From JAIBJN01 sp963830885 (GTDB taxonomy: Bacteria > Actinomycetota > Thermoleophilia > Gaiellales > Gaiellaceae), in NCBI GenBank assembly GCA_963830885.1, contig CAWHOA010000036.1:1-64000 (forward strand): a stretch of DNA of 64,000 bases, read 5' to 3'. The notes below the pieces were generated by a model. The model was not told the origin of the DNA, did no database searches, and saw only the letters and a list, made by a program, of their open reading frames with translations. Numbering within the stretch: the first letter of the stretch is position 1; the number at the start of each line of letters is the position of its first letter. Positions 28,102 to 36,367 of this stretch are shown piece by piece. A program made the translations under genes and the position numbers.

Positions 28102-28516
28102 GGCGTTCCGCAACAACCTCCGCCCTCCTCTCGACGTCTTCGAGCTGCACGCGCCAGGCGTCCCTGTCCCAGACCTCAAGGTAGTCGCCGGCGCCGGCCA
28201 CGATCACCTCGCGGCCCAGATCCGCCTTCGCGATGAGTCCGGCCGGGAGCGTGACGCGCCCCTGCTTGTCGAGCTCGGACTCGACCGTGGCGGAGAAGAG
28301 GTAGCGCCGCATGTCCCGCGCCTCGCGGCTGAACCGGTCGAGGCCCGAGAGGTGCGAGCTCACGAAATCGCCCCAGCCTTCCTTCGTGTACACGGCGAGA
28401 CACGGCTCGATCCCGCGCGTGACGACGACACCCTGCTCGAAGGACTGCCGGAACCGAGCGGGAAGCGTAAGTCGGTTCTTGTCGTCGATGGTGTGCTCGT
28501 ACTCGCCGAGAAGCAT
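28082..28516 (-). CDS. mraZ: Transcriptional regulator MraZ
   Basis: This 144-residue AbrB-like DNA-binding protein represses or tunes its own dcw operon. It has two tandem SpoVT/AbrB-type halves: LLGEYEHTIDDKNRLTLPARFR (with the DxKxRhxxP motif) and ATVESELDKQGRVTLPAGL. The ATG at 28516 is set by the domain start. It is the first gene of the dcw cluster, directly behind a promoter overlapped by MraZ boxes, and overlaps rsmH by 20 bases. Confidence 0.96.
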   Translation of the reverse strand: MLLGEYEHTIDDKNRLTLPARFRQSFEQGVVVTRGIEPCLAVYTKEGWGDFVSSHLSGLDRFSREARDMRRYLFSATVESELDKQGRVTLPAGLIAKADLGREVIVAGAGDYLEVWDRDAWRVQLEDVERRAEVVAERLATRDS

Positions 28517-28536
28517 CGGGTGGCGCCTTCCGTGAT

Positions 28537-28571
28537 CTCCACTTCGTCCCACTCTAGACCACAATCCCCCA
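28537..28571 (-). promoter_or_regulatory. MraZ boxes
   Basis: On the minus strand four TGGNN pentamers occur at exact 10-base spacing: TGGGG (28567-28571), TGGTC (28557-28561), TGGGA (28547-28551), TGGAG (28537-28541). Known MraZ sites are direct TGGGN repeats with 5-base spacers, so two units are canonical and two degenerate. They lie 21 bases upstream of the mraZ start and overlap the -10 box, as expected for autorepression. Confidence 0.8.
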
Positions 28572-28579
28572 CTGCGCAA
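28551..28579 (-). promoter_or_regulatory. mraZ/dcw promoter
   Basis: On the minus strand TTGCGC (28574-28579) and TAGAGT (28551-28556) are separated by 17 bases, a fair housekeeping promoter. The start would fall about 28 bases before mraZ. Overlap with the MraZ boxes supports the assignment. Confidence 0.55.
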
Positions 28580-28650
28580 CCCCAGGACCCCACGTGCGCG
28601 CGCGTGGATAATCGTGTCGCCAAGAACTGTCGACGCAAGGAGGCGGGCCG

Positions 28651-28809
28651 GTGCAGGCGCAACTGACGAGGGACGAGCTCGCGCGGCTCCTCAGGGAAGC
28701 CGAGCGGGCGCACGCCGAGTACGAGAAGGAGCTCGGCCACCGGGACGAGGACTGGCCCGGCTGGTACGCCGACTACATCCTCCGCCGCCTCGAGGGCGCG
28801 TCGGCCTAG
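28651..28809 (+). CDS. Small acidic hypothetical protein (52 residues)
   Basis: A 52-residue frame starts with GTG at 28651, 7 bases after a perfect AAGGAGG. The helical N-terminal part (RDELARLLREAERAHAEYEK) is followed by an aromatic motif, DEDWPGWYADYILRRL. The tryptophan/tyrosine core and strong ribosome site make a real small protein likely; I recall similar small proteins in actinobacteria but cannot name a family. It is divergent from mraZ and its stop abuts the stop of the convergent PfkB gene. No function is proposed. Confidence 0.7.
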   Translation: MQAQLTRDELARLLREAERAHAEYEKELGHRDEDWPGWYADYILRRLEGASA

Positions 28810-29619
28810 TCAGGTGCCGTGCGCGCCGCGGCGCGCGAGCGCGGCGGCGGCGCACTCGGCGGCGAAAGCCACGGCAGCATCGGGCTCGTCACCGCGCCCG
28901 AGTGCAAACGTGAGCCCGGCCGCGAAGCTGTCGCCGGCGCCGTAGGAGTCCGAGACCGGCCCGCGCAGCTCCGCCGGCTTGTAGGCCCCGGCCCGGCAGT
29001 CGGCAGTGCCCCAGGTCCCTCCCTCCCGCCCCCCGGTCGCGACGACGAGTCTCGGCTGCGGCTCGAGGTCGTCCCGGTCGTACCGCTCGCTCGGGTCGTT
29101 GGCGCTGCGGACGAGCGCATCGAGCTCGACGCCGGCCTCCTGGAGGACCGGGAGCGAGCGCGCGGTCGCCACGAGCACCCGCGCGCGCCTCGCCGCCCGC
29201 GCTGCCGCCGCGTCGCCGCTCACGAAGTAGACCGCGTCGGTCTCGGCTAGCTCCTCCCAGGGCAGCGGGTCAGCGCCGCGCGGCACGTGCTTCTCGCCCA
29301 GGATCGTGATCGTCCGCTCGCCGCGCCGGTCCACGAAGGTGAACCCTCGGCGTTGCGGCTCCTCGTGCCGCGCGGCCTCGACGCGGACGCCGAGACCGGA
29401 AAGCTGCGCGAACGACGCGTCCCCGAGCTCGTCCTGCCCCAGTGCGGTGAAGAGGGTGCAGTCACCGGCGAGCTGTGCGAGCCGGACCGAGGCCACGCCC
29501 CCTCCGCCGGCCGCCTCGGCCCACCACTCGCTCGCCTGGACGATCTCGCCGGGCCGCGGCACGAGCTCGACCCGGGCGAACTCCACCCACTCGACGTGGC
29601 CGACGACAGCGGTTCGCAT
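28810..29619 (-). CDS. PfkB-family carbohydrate kinase
   Basis: This 269-residue ribokinase-like enzyme should phosphorylate a sugar or nucleoside with ATP. The N-terminal PfkB signature appears as AEAAGGGGVASVRLAQLAGD, with the family's GG pair. The C-terminal signature is VSDSYGAGDSFAAGLTFALG, where the GAGD aspartate is the catalytic base. It is shorter than most (about 300). The ATG at 29619 follows from the beta-strand opening RTAVVGHVEWVEFA. The substrate cannot be assigned. Confidence 0.85.
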   Translation of the reverse strand: MRTAVVGHVEWVEFARVELVPRPGEIVQASEWWAEAAGGGGVASVRLAQLAGDCTLFTALGQDELGDASFAQLSGLGVRVEAARHEEPQRRGFTFVDRRGERTITILGEKHVPRGADPLPWEELAETDAVYFVSGDAAAARAARRARVLVATARSLPVLQEAGVELDALVRSANDPSERYDRDDLEPQPRLVVATGGREGGTWGTADCRAGAYKPAELRGPVSDSYGAGDSFAAGLTFALGRGDEPDAAVAFAAECAAAALARRGAHGT

Positions 29620-29662
29620 CGACGGCAGTCTCACATCTCGGCGCCGCGGTGCGTTTCAACGG

Positions 29663-30130
29663 ATGATGGAAGCCGTGGCCGCGATACCGCCCTTCGAGCG
29701 CTTCTACGACGAGCGCAAGGACGAGATCTTCGGTTACCTCGCGCGCCTGCTCGGGCGCGAGGCAGCCGAGGACGCGTTCCAGGAGACGTTCCTGCGCGCG
29801 CTGCGCGCATACGCCAAGCTCGAGCACGGCCGCCACCTGCGGGCGTGGGCCTTCACGATCGCCACGCGGGTCGCCGTCGACGTGCGCCGCAAGGCGACGC
29901 CGATCGCGGAGCCCGAGGACATTCCGGTCCACGACGAGCGGCCGGCCTACGCGGAGCTGGAGCACCTTGCCGGAGAGCTGCCGCCGACCGAGCGTGCGGC
30001 CGTCGTGCTTCGGTACGGCTACGACCTCTCCTACGACGATATCGGCACCGCGCTCGGCTCGAGCGCCGAAGCGGCCCGTGCGGCGGCCTCGTCCGGCGTG
30101 CGGCGCCTGCGCAGGAAGGAGATCGCATGA
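29663..30130 (+). CDS. RNA polymerase sigma factor, ECF-like
   Basis: This 155-residue protein has sigma70 region 2 at about 10-75 (FYDERKDEIFGYLARLLGREAAEDAFQETFLRAL). Region 4 follows at about 105-155 (LPPTERAAVVLRYGYDLSYDDIGTAL), linked by a short acidic stretch. There is no region 3, as in group 4 factors. Its stop overlaps the ogt start by 4 bases (ATGA), so the two are co-translated. No anti-sigma gene is adjacent. Coupling to ogt suggests a role in the response to alkylation or related stress, which is an inference. Confidence 0.85.
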   Translation: MMEAVAAIPPFERFYDERKDEIFGYLARLLGREAAEDAFQETFLRALRAYAKLEHGRHLRAWAFTIATRVAVDVRRKATPIAEPEDIPVHDERPAYAELEHLAGELPPTERAAVVLRYGYDLSYDDIGTALGSSAEAARAAASSGVRRLRRKEIA

Positions 30131-30693
30131 CCACCGTCCCCGACGGGCTCGACCGCCGCTTCCGCGACGCCGCGGCCTCGGCCGGGCTCCTCGACGTCGC
30201 GTACGACTTCACCGACTCCCCCGTCGGCCGGCTGCTCGTGGCCGCGAGCGAGCGCGGCGTCTGCCGCATCTCGTTCGACCCCGAGCCCGAGCGGGAGCTC
30301 GACGAGCTTGCCCGTACGTTCGGCTCGCGCGTCCTTCGCTCCCCGGGTCCGGTCGAGGCCGTCCGCCGCGAGCTCGACGAGTACTTCGAGGGCTCCCGCC
30401 GCGAGTTCGACCTCGTGGTCGACCTGACGCCGCTGCCCGCGTTCCAGAGGTCGGTCCTCGAGGAGCTCGTCCTCGTGCCGTACGGCGGCGTCGACACCTA
30501 CGGCGGCCTGGCCCACCGGATCGGAAAGCCGCGCGCTGCGCGGGCGGTCGGCGGGGCGCTCAACCGCAACCCGATCCCGATCGTCGTCCCGTGCCACCGC
30601 ATCGTCGGGGCGAGCGGCAGCCTGGTCGGCTACGCCGGCGGGCTCGAGCGCAAGCAGGCGCTCCTCGGCCTCGAGGGCGCGCTGCTCGCCTAG
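30127..30693 (+). CDS. ogt: Methylated-DNA--[protein]-cysteine S-methyltransferase
   Basis: This 188-residue suicide repair protein removes methyl from O6-methylguanine onto its own cysteine. The active-site cysteine is C156 in IPIVVPCHRIVGASG. The helix-turn-helix DNA-binding part is TYGGLAHRIGKPRAARAVGGALNRNP, and GYAGGLERKQALL is the C-terminal hallmark. The N-terminal domain is of the Ogt type without an Ada zinc domain. It is coupled to the sigma-factor gene and convergent with a small hypothetical gene. Confidence 0.95.
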   Translation: MTTVPDGLDRRFRDAAASAGLLDVAYDFTDSPVGRLLVAASERGVCRISFDPEPERELDELARTFGSRVLRSPGPVEAVRRELDEYFEGSRREFDLVVDLTPLPAFQRSVLEELVLVPYGGVDTYGGLAHRIGKPRAARAVGGALNRNPIPIVVPCHRIVGASGSLVGYAGGLERKQALLGLEGALLA

Positions 30694-30962
30694 GCGGCTT
30701 CGCCGGTGCGCGCCGCCATGCGGCGCAGGAGCTCCCGCCGGAGCTGCTCGCCGGTGAGCCGGCCGGCGTTCCGCGGGTAGGCGATCAGCAGGTGGAGCGC
30801 CGGCGATTCCTGCGTCGGGCCGTCGGGCTCGGCCGGTCGGGGCGGCGGCGCGGCCGAAGCGTGCACGACGGAGATCTCGCCCGTCCGGCCGCCGTGCAGC
30901 CGGGCGTAGCACTCCCGCTCGTCGAGCGGCCTCAGCCTGGCGCGCTTGCGGAAGATCCGCAC
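30690..30962 (-). CDS. Hypothetical protein (90 residues)
   Basis: The protein is basic at the N-terminus (RIFRKRARLRPLDERECYARLHGG) and has a proline-rich middle and a C-terminal helix (LTGEQLRRELLRRMAAR). It begins with GTG at 30962 and ends by overlapping the ogt stop on the opposite strand. I recognise no domain. The RLHGGR...VVH segment with ordered composition supports coding better than the antisense frames do. It lies downstream of the degenerate cupin gene. Confidence 0.55.
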   Translation of the reverse strand: MRIFRKRARLRPLDERECYARLHGGRTGEISVVHASAAPPPRPAEPDGPTQESPALHLLIAYPRNAGRLTGEQLRRELLRRMAARTGEAA

Positions 30963-30973
30963 GCGGCGAGCCT

Positions 30974-31188
30974 AGCGCGGCCGGCGGTCGGAACCGCTGG
31001 GCCCAGTCCATGGCTCGTAGCCGCTCTCCGCGCGCGGTCTCGTCGTGCTCTGGGATTCTCCCGCCGGGCTCGATCTCGACGAGATTCATGCCGAACGAGC
31101 GAATGCCAAGCGAACGGCGCGCGAGCAGCCAGCGCCCGCTCCGCTCGAACTCGTCCTCGTGGCCGATGGTAAAGGCGTCCTCGCTCAT
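30974..31188 (-). pseudogene. Cupin gene with its central barrel missing
   Basis: The first 50 residues (DAFTIGHEDEFERSGRWLLARRSLGIRSFGMNLVEIEP to PEHDE) match the opening of a cupin protein with the first metal-binding histidine. Directly after, the other frames carry SGYEP and then MDWAQRF, which look like the C-terminal tail of the same cupin type. The 60-70 residues expected between are absent, and the frame shifts. This is either a decayed gene with an internal deletion or an assembly deletion. The ATG overlaps the hyuB stop by 4 bases. Confidence 0.5.
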
Positions 31189-32660
31189 GCAGCCGAGCCG
31201 AAGCCGCCGCCACCGGGCGTCTCGATCGTCACCGACTGGCCGGATTCGAGCGCGCGCGTCACCTTTGCGGGGACTTCGTCGCCGTCGACCAGGTTCCGCC
31301 CCGGCGAGCCGGGCTCGCCGCCGCGCGTCCCTCCCGGGCCGCGGGCCCGGCGCTCACTGACGATGGAGACCCGGCACGCCTCGAGCGCGGTGATCTCCCT
31401 GATGACGCCGTCCCCGCCCCAGAAGCGGCCCTTGCCTCCCGAGCCGAGCCGTAGCGCGTAGCGCTCGACTCGCAGCGGGTAGGCGAGCTCGAGCGCTTCG
31501 ACGGGCGTGTTCAGCGTGTTCGACATGGCGACGTGAACGGCCGACGGCCCGTCCGCGCTCGGGCAGCCTCCCTGGCCGCCGGCGATCGTCTCGTAGTACG
31601 TGAAGCGCGGGTTGCCGAACGTGAGGTTGTTCATCGTGCCCTGACCCTGCGCGGGAACGGGCATAGCCTGGCCGAACGCCCGGAAGAGGACGTCGGCGAT
31701 GCGGCTCGAGGTCTCGACGTTGCCGGCCACGACAGCTGCAGGGGGGCGCGCGTTGACGAGTGACCCTTCGGGCGCCGTGACCGTGACCGGCGCGAAAGCG
31801 CCGCCGGAGGCCGGCACGTCGGGATCAGTCAGACAGCGCACGACGAAGTACGACGCCGACCGGGTAACCGCGAGCGGGCAGTTCAGGTTCCCCGGATGCT
31901 GCGGGTCGGTGCCGGCGAAGTCGATTGCGATCGTCTCGCCGGCGACGGTGACGGTCGCGCGCACCACGAGCTCTCCCTCCGGCGCCTCGAGGACGTCGGC
32001 CCCCTCGTAGCGCCCATCCGGGAGCTCGGCGATCGCCGCGCGCACGCGCCGCTCCGAATACGCGTAGAGCTCGTCCATCGCGGCCGCCACCCCGTCGCGC
32101 CCTCGGCGCTCCGCAAGCTCGGCCAAGCGCTGCTCGGCGAGGCGGTGCGCCGCGACCTGAGCGCGGAGATCGCCGCGGCGCTCGTCGGGGTTCCGCATGT
32201 TTGCGAGGAGGATGGTGACGACCTCGTCGGTGAGCCGGACGGGCGGGACGACGAGGCCCTCCTGGTAGAGGTCGGTGGAGCCGGCGGGCAGGCTCGCGGG
32301 CTCGGCGCCGCCGACGTCCGCGTAGTGCGCCCGGGAGACCGCGTAGCCGAGCTCGGTCCGCGAGACGAGCGTGATGTCGGGCAGATGCGTCCCGCCGGTG
32401 AACGGGTCGTTGACGACGAAGACGTCGCCCGGCTCGGGGTCGTGCGCCCGAACGGCGGCGACCGCTTCGGGCATCGCGCCGAGGTGGACTGGGATGTGCT
32501 CCGCCTGCGCGATCATCCGGCCGTCAGGCGCGAAGAGCGCGGTCGAGCAGTCGCGCCGCTCCTTGATGTTCGCGGAGAAGGCCGAGCGGACCAGCACGGC
32601 TCCCATCTCCTCCGCCACCGCCCGGAGCGCGCTGCCCACGACCTGGAGCTCGATATTCAC
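31185..32660 (-). CDS. Hydantoinase B / 5-oxoprolinase beta-type subunit
   Basis: This protein of about 491 residues belongs to the HyuB/OPLAH-B family, the partner of HyuA in ATP-dependent opening of 5-oxoproline, hydantoin or related rings. Typical segments are SANIKERRDCSTALFAPDGRMIAQAEHIPVHLGAM, VFVNDPFTGGTHLPDITLV and, near the end, GGEPGSPGRNLVDG with PGGGGFG at the tail. The start is uncertain: GTG at 32660 begins the conserved domain, and an ATG at 32702 would overlap hyuA by 35 bases. The substrate is unknown. Confidence 0.88.
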   Translation of the reverse strand: MNIELQVVGSALRAVAEEMGAVLVRSAFSANIKERRDCSTALFAPDGRMIAQAEHIPVHLGAMPEAVAAVRAHDPEPGDVFVVNDPFTGGTHLPDITLVSRTELGYAVSRAHYADVGGAEPASLPAGSTDLYQEGLVVPPVRLTDEVVTILLANMRNPDERRGDLRAQVAAHRLAEQRLAELAERRGRDGVAAAMDELYAYSERRVRAAIAELPDGRYEGADVLEAPEGELVVRATVTVAGETIAIDFAGTDPQHPGNLNCPLAVTRSASYFVVRCLTDPDVPASGGAFAPVTVTAPEGSLVNARPPAAVVAGNVETSSRIADVLFRAFGQAMPVPAQGQGTMNNLTFGNPRFTYYETIAGGQGGCPSADGPSAVHVAMSNTLNTPVEALELAYPLRVERYALRLGSGGKGRFWGGDGVIREITALEACRVSIVSERRARGPGGTRGGEPGSPGRNLVDGDEVPAKVTRALESGQSVTIETPGGGGFGSAA

Positions 32661-32667
32661 TGTTTCG

Positions 32668-34413
32668 TCACTGTCTTGTGAGGACGAGTGTGCTATTCCC
32701 ATCCCTAACCCCCTCCCACCCGGGGGGCAGCCAGCACGAGGCGCCGTCGAGCTCGATCACGGTCGGCCCGCGGACCGACAGCGGCTCACCGCCGGGAAGG
32801 GTGAGCGCCGGGCCTGGGATGACCTCGGCGGTGCGAACCGCGACCAGCTCGAGCGGGCGGCCGCGCTCGGCGTAGCCGTACCGCTCCTCGTGCGCGCGGT
32901 GGAATGCCTCCGCCGGGTCGCCCTCGAGCGGCACCGTCAGCTCGAAGGACTGTCCGCGATAGCGGAGGTCGACCTCGCCCTCGCGGGGCAGGAGCCCCGC
33001 GTGGTCGAAGGGGATGACGTAGGAGCGCACGCGGTCGCGCCGCTCCTCGCTGGCGACCAGGCCGAGCGCGGAAAGTACGCCGGCCGCGGCGGGCACCAGC
33101 ACCTTGCGGATGCCGAGCTCGTCCGCGAGCTCGCACGCGTGCAGCGGCCCCGCGCCGCCAAACGCGACGAGCGTGAAGTCGCGCGGGTCGTGGCCGCGCT
33201 CGACGGAGACGAGCCTGAGCGCGCGGAGCATCTCCGCGTTGACGACGTCCACCACGGCCTGGGGGTCGAAGTCGCCGAGCGCGAGCTCGGCGGCGGCGCT
33301 GTCGAGCTCGAGGCCGCCGGCGAGAGTCGTGGGCAGCCGCCCGAGCACGAGGTTGGCGTCGGTGACGGTCGGCTCGAGCCCGCCGCGCCCGTAGCACGCG
33401 GGGCCGGGGTCGGCGCCCGCGCTCTGCGGGCCGACCCTGAGCGCCCCGCCCGCATCCCGCCAGACGATCGACCCGCCGCCCGCGCCCACCGTCTGCAGGT
33501 CGACGGTCGGGAGCCGGATGGGGAAGCCGCCCAGCTCGCGCTCGGCCGTGCGCCCCACCTGCCCGCCGACGATCAGGCACACGTCGGTCGACGTGCCGCC
33601 CATGTCGAGCGAGATCGCGTTCTCGACCCCCGCAAGAGCGGCGATGCGGGCGGCGCCGACGACGCCCGCTGCCGGCCCGGAGACGAGCGCGACCGACGGA
33701 TGGCGCGCCGCCTCCGCGAGCGTGCACACGCCGCCGGAGGAACGCATGACGAGCGGCTCGGCGAGCCCTGCCTCGCGGCACCGGTCGGCCAGCGACCAGA
33801 GGTACGCGGCGAGCACCGGGCCCAGGTATGCGTCGACCGCGGTCGTGGATGCCCGCTCGTACTCTCGGAACTCGGGCGCGACCTCGTGAGACGCGACGAC
33901 GTGCGCGTCCGGCAACCGCCGGCGGACCTCGTCCGCGACGAGACGCTCGTGGGTCGAGTCCCGGAAGGCGAAGAGGAGGCAGATCGCCACGGCCTCCGCG
34001 TCGAGCTCCGGGAGCGAGTCGAGGTCGAGTGGCTCGATCACGCCCTGAGGGCCGACGCGCTCGTGGACGCCGACGCAGCGCTCGAGCGGGACGAGCGGCT
34101 CGGGATGGCGGTCGCACAGGCGATAGAGGTGCGCGCGCGTCTGGCGACGCAGGTGGAGCACGTGCTCGAACCCGGCCGTGCCGACGAACGCGGTCTGCGC
34201 GCCCTTGCGCTCGAGCAGCGCGTTGGTGGCGATCGTGGTCCCGTGCGTGAAGCGCTCCAGCTGCACCCCGGTCGCGCCAACCTCGACGGCGGCTTTCACC
34301 ACCGAGTGCTCCTGCGCGCGGACCGTCGGGACCTTGGCCGTGCGGAGTCGGCCGTCGGCCAGGAGCACGGCGTCCGTGAAGGTGCCTCCGACGTCGATCC
34401 CGAGGATCGCCAC
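32668..34413 (-). CDS. Hydantoinase A / 5-oxoprolinase alpha-type subunit
   Basis: This 581-residue protein of the HyuA family has an acetate-kinase/Hsp70-like ATP fold. It opens with MAILGIDVGGTFTDAVLL and carries THGTTIATNALLERKG, GVVGAARIAALAGVENAISLDMGGTSTDV and FGGAGPLHACELADELG. It works with the HyuB subunit encoded just downstream. Together they resemble 5-oxoprolinase, N-methylhydantoinase or acetone-carboxylase-type enzymes; the sequence alone does not fix the substrate. No transporter or other pathway gene is adjacent. Confidence 0.9.
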   Translation of the reverse strand: MAILGIDVGGTFTDAVLLADGRLRTAKVPTVRAQEHSVVKAAVEVGATGVQLERFTHGTTIATNALLERKGAQTAFVGTAGFEHVLHLRRQTRAHLYRLCDRHPEPLVPLERCVGVHERVGPQGVIEPLDLDSLPELDAEAVAICLLFAFRDSTHERLVADEVRRRLPDAHVVASHEVAPEFREYERASTTAVDAYLGPVLAAYLWSLADRCREAGLAEPLVMRSSGGVCTLAEAARHPSVALVSGPAAGVVGAARIAALAGVENAISLDMGGTSTDVCLIVGGQVGRTAERELGGFPIRLPTVDLQTVGAGGGSIVWRDAGGALRVGPQSAGADPGPACYGRGGLEPTVTDANLVLGRLPTTLAGGLELDSAAAELALGDFDPQAVVDVVNAEMLRALRLVSVERGHDPRDFTLVAFGGAGPLHACELADELGIRKVLVPAAAGVLSALGLVASEERRDRVRSYVIPFDHAGLLPREGEVDLRYRGQSFELTVPLEGDPAEAFHRAHEERYGYAERGRPLELVAVRTAEVIPGPALTLPGGEPLSVRGPTVIELDGASCWLPPGWEGVRDGNSTLVLTRQ

Positions 34414-34441
34414 GCAGCACGTCTAGCAGGCGGACGGGACG

Positions 34442-34978
34442 CTATGCCGCGTGGCGGCGCCGATACGACCGCGCCTTCGTGCGATTGCCGCACACCGCCA
34501 TGGAGCACCAACGGCGGGAGCGGTTGCGCGCGTGGTCGTAGAAAGCCCAGCCGCAGCGGTCCGCCTGGCAGGCCTTGAGGCGGCTCCAGGTCCCGTCGGC
34601 CATCGCGCCGGCGACGATCGCGACGACCCGTCCGAGGGCTCCGTCCACCCCCGCGGCGCCCGGCTCGAGCGCCATGCTGCCGGCCGGGTCGAAGCGAACG
34701 GCGAAGCGCGCGCGCTCCGCCGCCTGGGTGAGCGTGATCGCCGACTCCTTGCGGACGTTCATCCCGCTGTTCTCGAGGAGGAGACCGCGGATCGCCTCGC
34801 GCAGCCGCAGCGCCGCGTGGAGGTCGGCCGAGCCGGCCGAGCCGCCGCCGAGGCGGTGTGCCTCGAGCCAGTCCGCGAGGGCCTCGGGCGAGGACAGCTC
34901 GTCGTCCCCGTCCTCGAGGTCGACCGTGTTGACGAAGAGCCGGACGAGCTCGAGCTCTCCCGGTGCGGTGTCGCTCAT
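34442..34978 (-). CDS. CGNR zinc-finger regulator (ABATE domain)
   Basis: This 178-residue protein has an N-terminal ABATE-type helical domain (FVNTVDLEDGDDELSSPEALADWL to LREAIRGLL). A C-terminal CGNR zinc finger follows, where CQADRCGWAFYDHARN and RWCSMAVCGNRTKAR supply four cysteines. The family is thought to act as stress-related transcription regulators. It is divergent from a cupin-glycosylase-azlCD operon, with only 49 bases between starts, so it probably controls that operon and itself. Confidence 0.9.
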   Translation of the reverse strand: MSDTAPGELELVRLFVNTVDLEDGDDELSSPEALADWLEAHRLGGGSAGSADLHAALRLREAIRGLLLENSGMNVRKESAITLTQAAERARFAVRFDPAGSMALEPGAAGVDGALGRVVAIVAGAMADGTWSRLKACQADRCGWAFYDHARNRSRRWCSMAVCGNRTKARSYRRRHAA

Positions 34979-34984
34979 AACCTT

Positions 34985-34993
34985 CTATGATAG
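34985..34993. promoter_or_regulatory. Small palindrome in the CGNR/cupin divergent gap
   Basis: CTAT-G-ATAG lies in the 49-base gap between the divergent CGNR and cupin genes and overlaps a TATGAT (34986-34991) that could be a -10 box for the cupin operon. On the other strand TATCAT could serve the CGNR gene. No clear -35 box accompanies either. It is a fair candidate for the regulator's site. Confidence 0.35.
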
Positions 34994-35027
34994 ATCACCG
35001 GTTAGCGAACGACCAGGGAGGCTTCGC

Positions 35028-35438
35028 ATGGCCGCAGCGCAGTACAGCGTCGCGCACGTGTCCGAGATCGTCACGCCCCGCAGGGCGGAGCCGGGCAAGG
35101 CTCCCTGGCGAGCCGTCCGCCGGCACTTCGGGATCGGCTCGTTCGGGATCGCCGCGTACGAGGCGCAGGCCGCGGGAGACGTGCTCGTGGGCGACCACAC
35201 CGAGGACGACACCCGGCACGAGGAGCTCTTCTTCGTCGCGGCCGGTCGCGCCGCAATCCGGGTCGGCGGCGAGACGGTCGACGCACCGGCGGGAACGTTC
35301 GTCTTTGTCCCCGACCCGGAGGTCGTGCGCGGAGCGACCGCGCTGGCGCCCGGCACCACGCTGGTCGCCGTCGGCGGCGAGCCCGGCAAGGCCTTCGAGG
35401 TCTCCCCGTGGGAGCAGCAGTACCTCGGCGATGAGTAG
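35028..35438 (+). CDS. Cupin-domain protein
   Basis: This 136-residue cupin has a barrel seen in HTEDDTRHEELFFVAAGRAAIRVGGE (motif 1, with H, E and G) and APAGTFVFVPDPEVVRGATA (motif 2, where the usual histidine is replaced by valine or arginine). Metal binding may therefore be incomplete. A GGGAGG ribosome site precedes the ATG. Its stop overlaps the glycosylase start by 8 bases. It begins the operon divergent from the CGNR regulator and may be a small-molecule sensor; no substrate is evident. Confidence 0.8.
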   Translation: MAAAQYSVAHVSEIVTPRRAEPGKAPWRAVRRHFGIGSFGIAAYEAQAAGDVLVGDHTEDDTRHEELFFVAAGRAAIRVGGETVDAPAGTFVFVPDPEVVRGATALAPGTTLVAVGGEPGKAFEVSPWEQQYLGDE

Positions 35439-36367
35439 CGGCTGGAGCGCGGAGCTCGTCCTCACCGGCGCCGGCGGCGAGCCGGTCGACCTCTGGCGGT
35501 CAATCCAGTCGCACGGGCTTGTCGACCTGCCGCCGATGCGGATCGACGAGGAGGCGCGCTCGCTCGAGATCACCGTGCCGCTTCCGGGAGCGCGGCCCCG
35601 CACGGTGCAGATCGCGGAGGGGAAGAAGGGCCGCGCGCGTGGTCGCCGTCGCCGGCCGCACCCCCGGCGCCCGCGCCGCGGACGCAGTCCTCGCCGCCGT
35701 GGCGCACGTGCTTCGGCTGGACGAGGACCTCTCCCCCTTCTACGCGGTCGCCGCAGCCGATCCGGAGCTCGCCTGGGCGGCGGCCGAGGGCGCCGGGCGG
35801 CTCGTGCGCAGCCCTACCGTCTTCGAGGAGGTCGTGAAGACGATCTGCACGACGAACTGCACCTGGTCGGCCACCGAGCGCATGGTCGGGGCGCTCGTCG
35901 AGCACCTCGGCGAGCCTGCCGCCGGGGCGAAGGCCGGGCCGTACGGCCGCGCCTTCCCCACTCCCGCGGCGATGGCCGACGTCGACGAGGCGTTCTACCG
36001 CGACGTCGTGCGCGCCGGCTACCGGGGCGCCTACCTGCGCTCGCTCTCGGCCGACGTGGCCGCCGGCGCGCTCGACCTCGAGTCGCTCGGACGCGCCACG
36101 CGCGAGGAGCTGCCGGACGACGACCTGGCCGCACTCCTTCTCGCTCTCCCCGGCGTCGGGCCGTACGCGGCGGCGCACATCATGATGCTCCTCGGCCGGT
36201 ACTCCCGGCTCGTGCTCGACTCGTGGACGCGGCCGAAGTACGCGAGCCTCAACGGCGGGAAGCTCGTGAAGGACGCGACCATCGAGCGCCGCTTCCGCCG
36301 CTACGGGCCCTACGCCGGGCTCGCGTTCTGGCTCGTGCTCACGCGCGACTGGATCGCGGAGGCGTGA
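35431..36367 (+). CDS. HhH-GPD DNA glycosylase, AlkA/3-methyladenine type (frameshifted in this sequence)
   Basis: This base-excision repair glycosylase should remove damaged bases from DNA. The helix-hairpin-helix is ALPGVGPYAAAHIMMLLG, followed by the catalytic aspartate in LVLDSWTRPKY. VVKTICTTNCTWSATERMV is the preceding conserved helix. The N-terminal 68 residues and the rest are in different frames. The break is in the CGCGCGCG run at 35632-35639; restoring two bases (one CG) gives 312 residues reading GRARVVAVAG. Its stop overlaps azlC by 4 bases. Confidence 0.85.

Noticed and set aside
32371..34578. Plus-strand frame of 735 residues opposite hyuA
   Set aside because: Shadow of hyuA; no domain and typical antisense composition.
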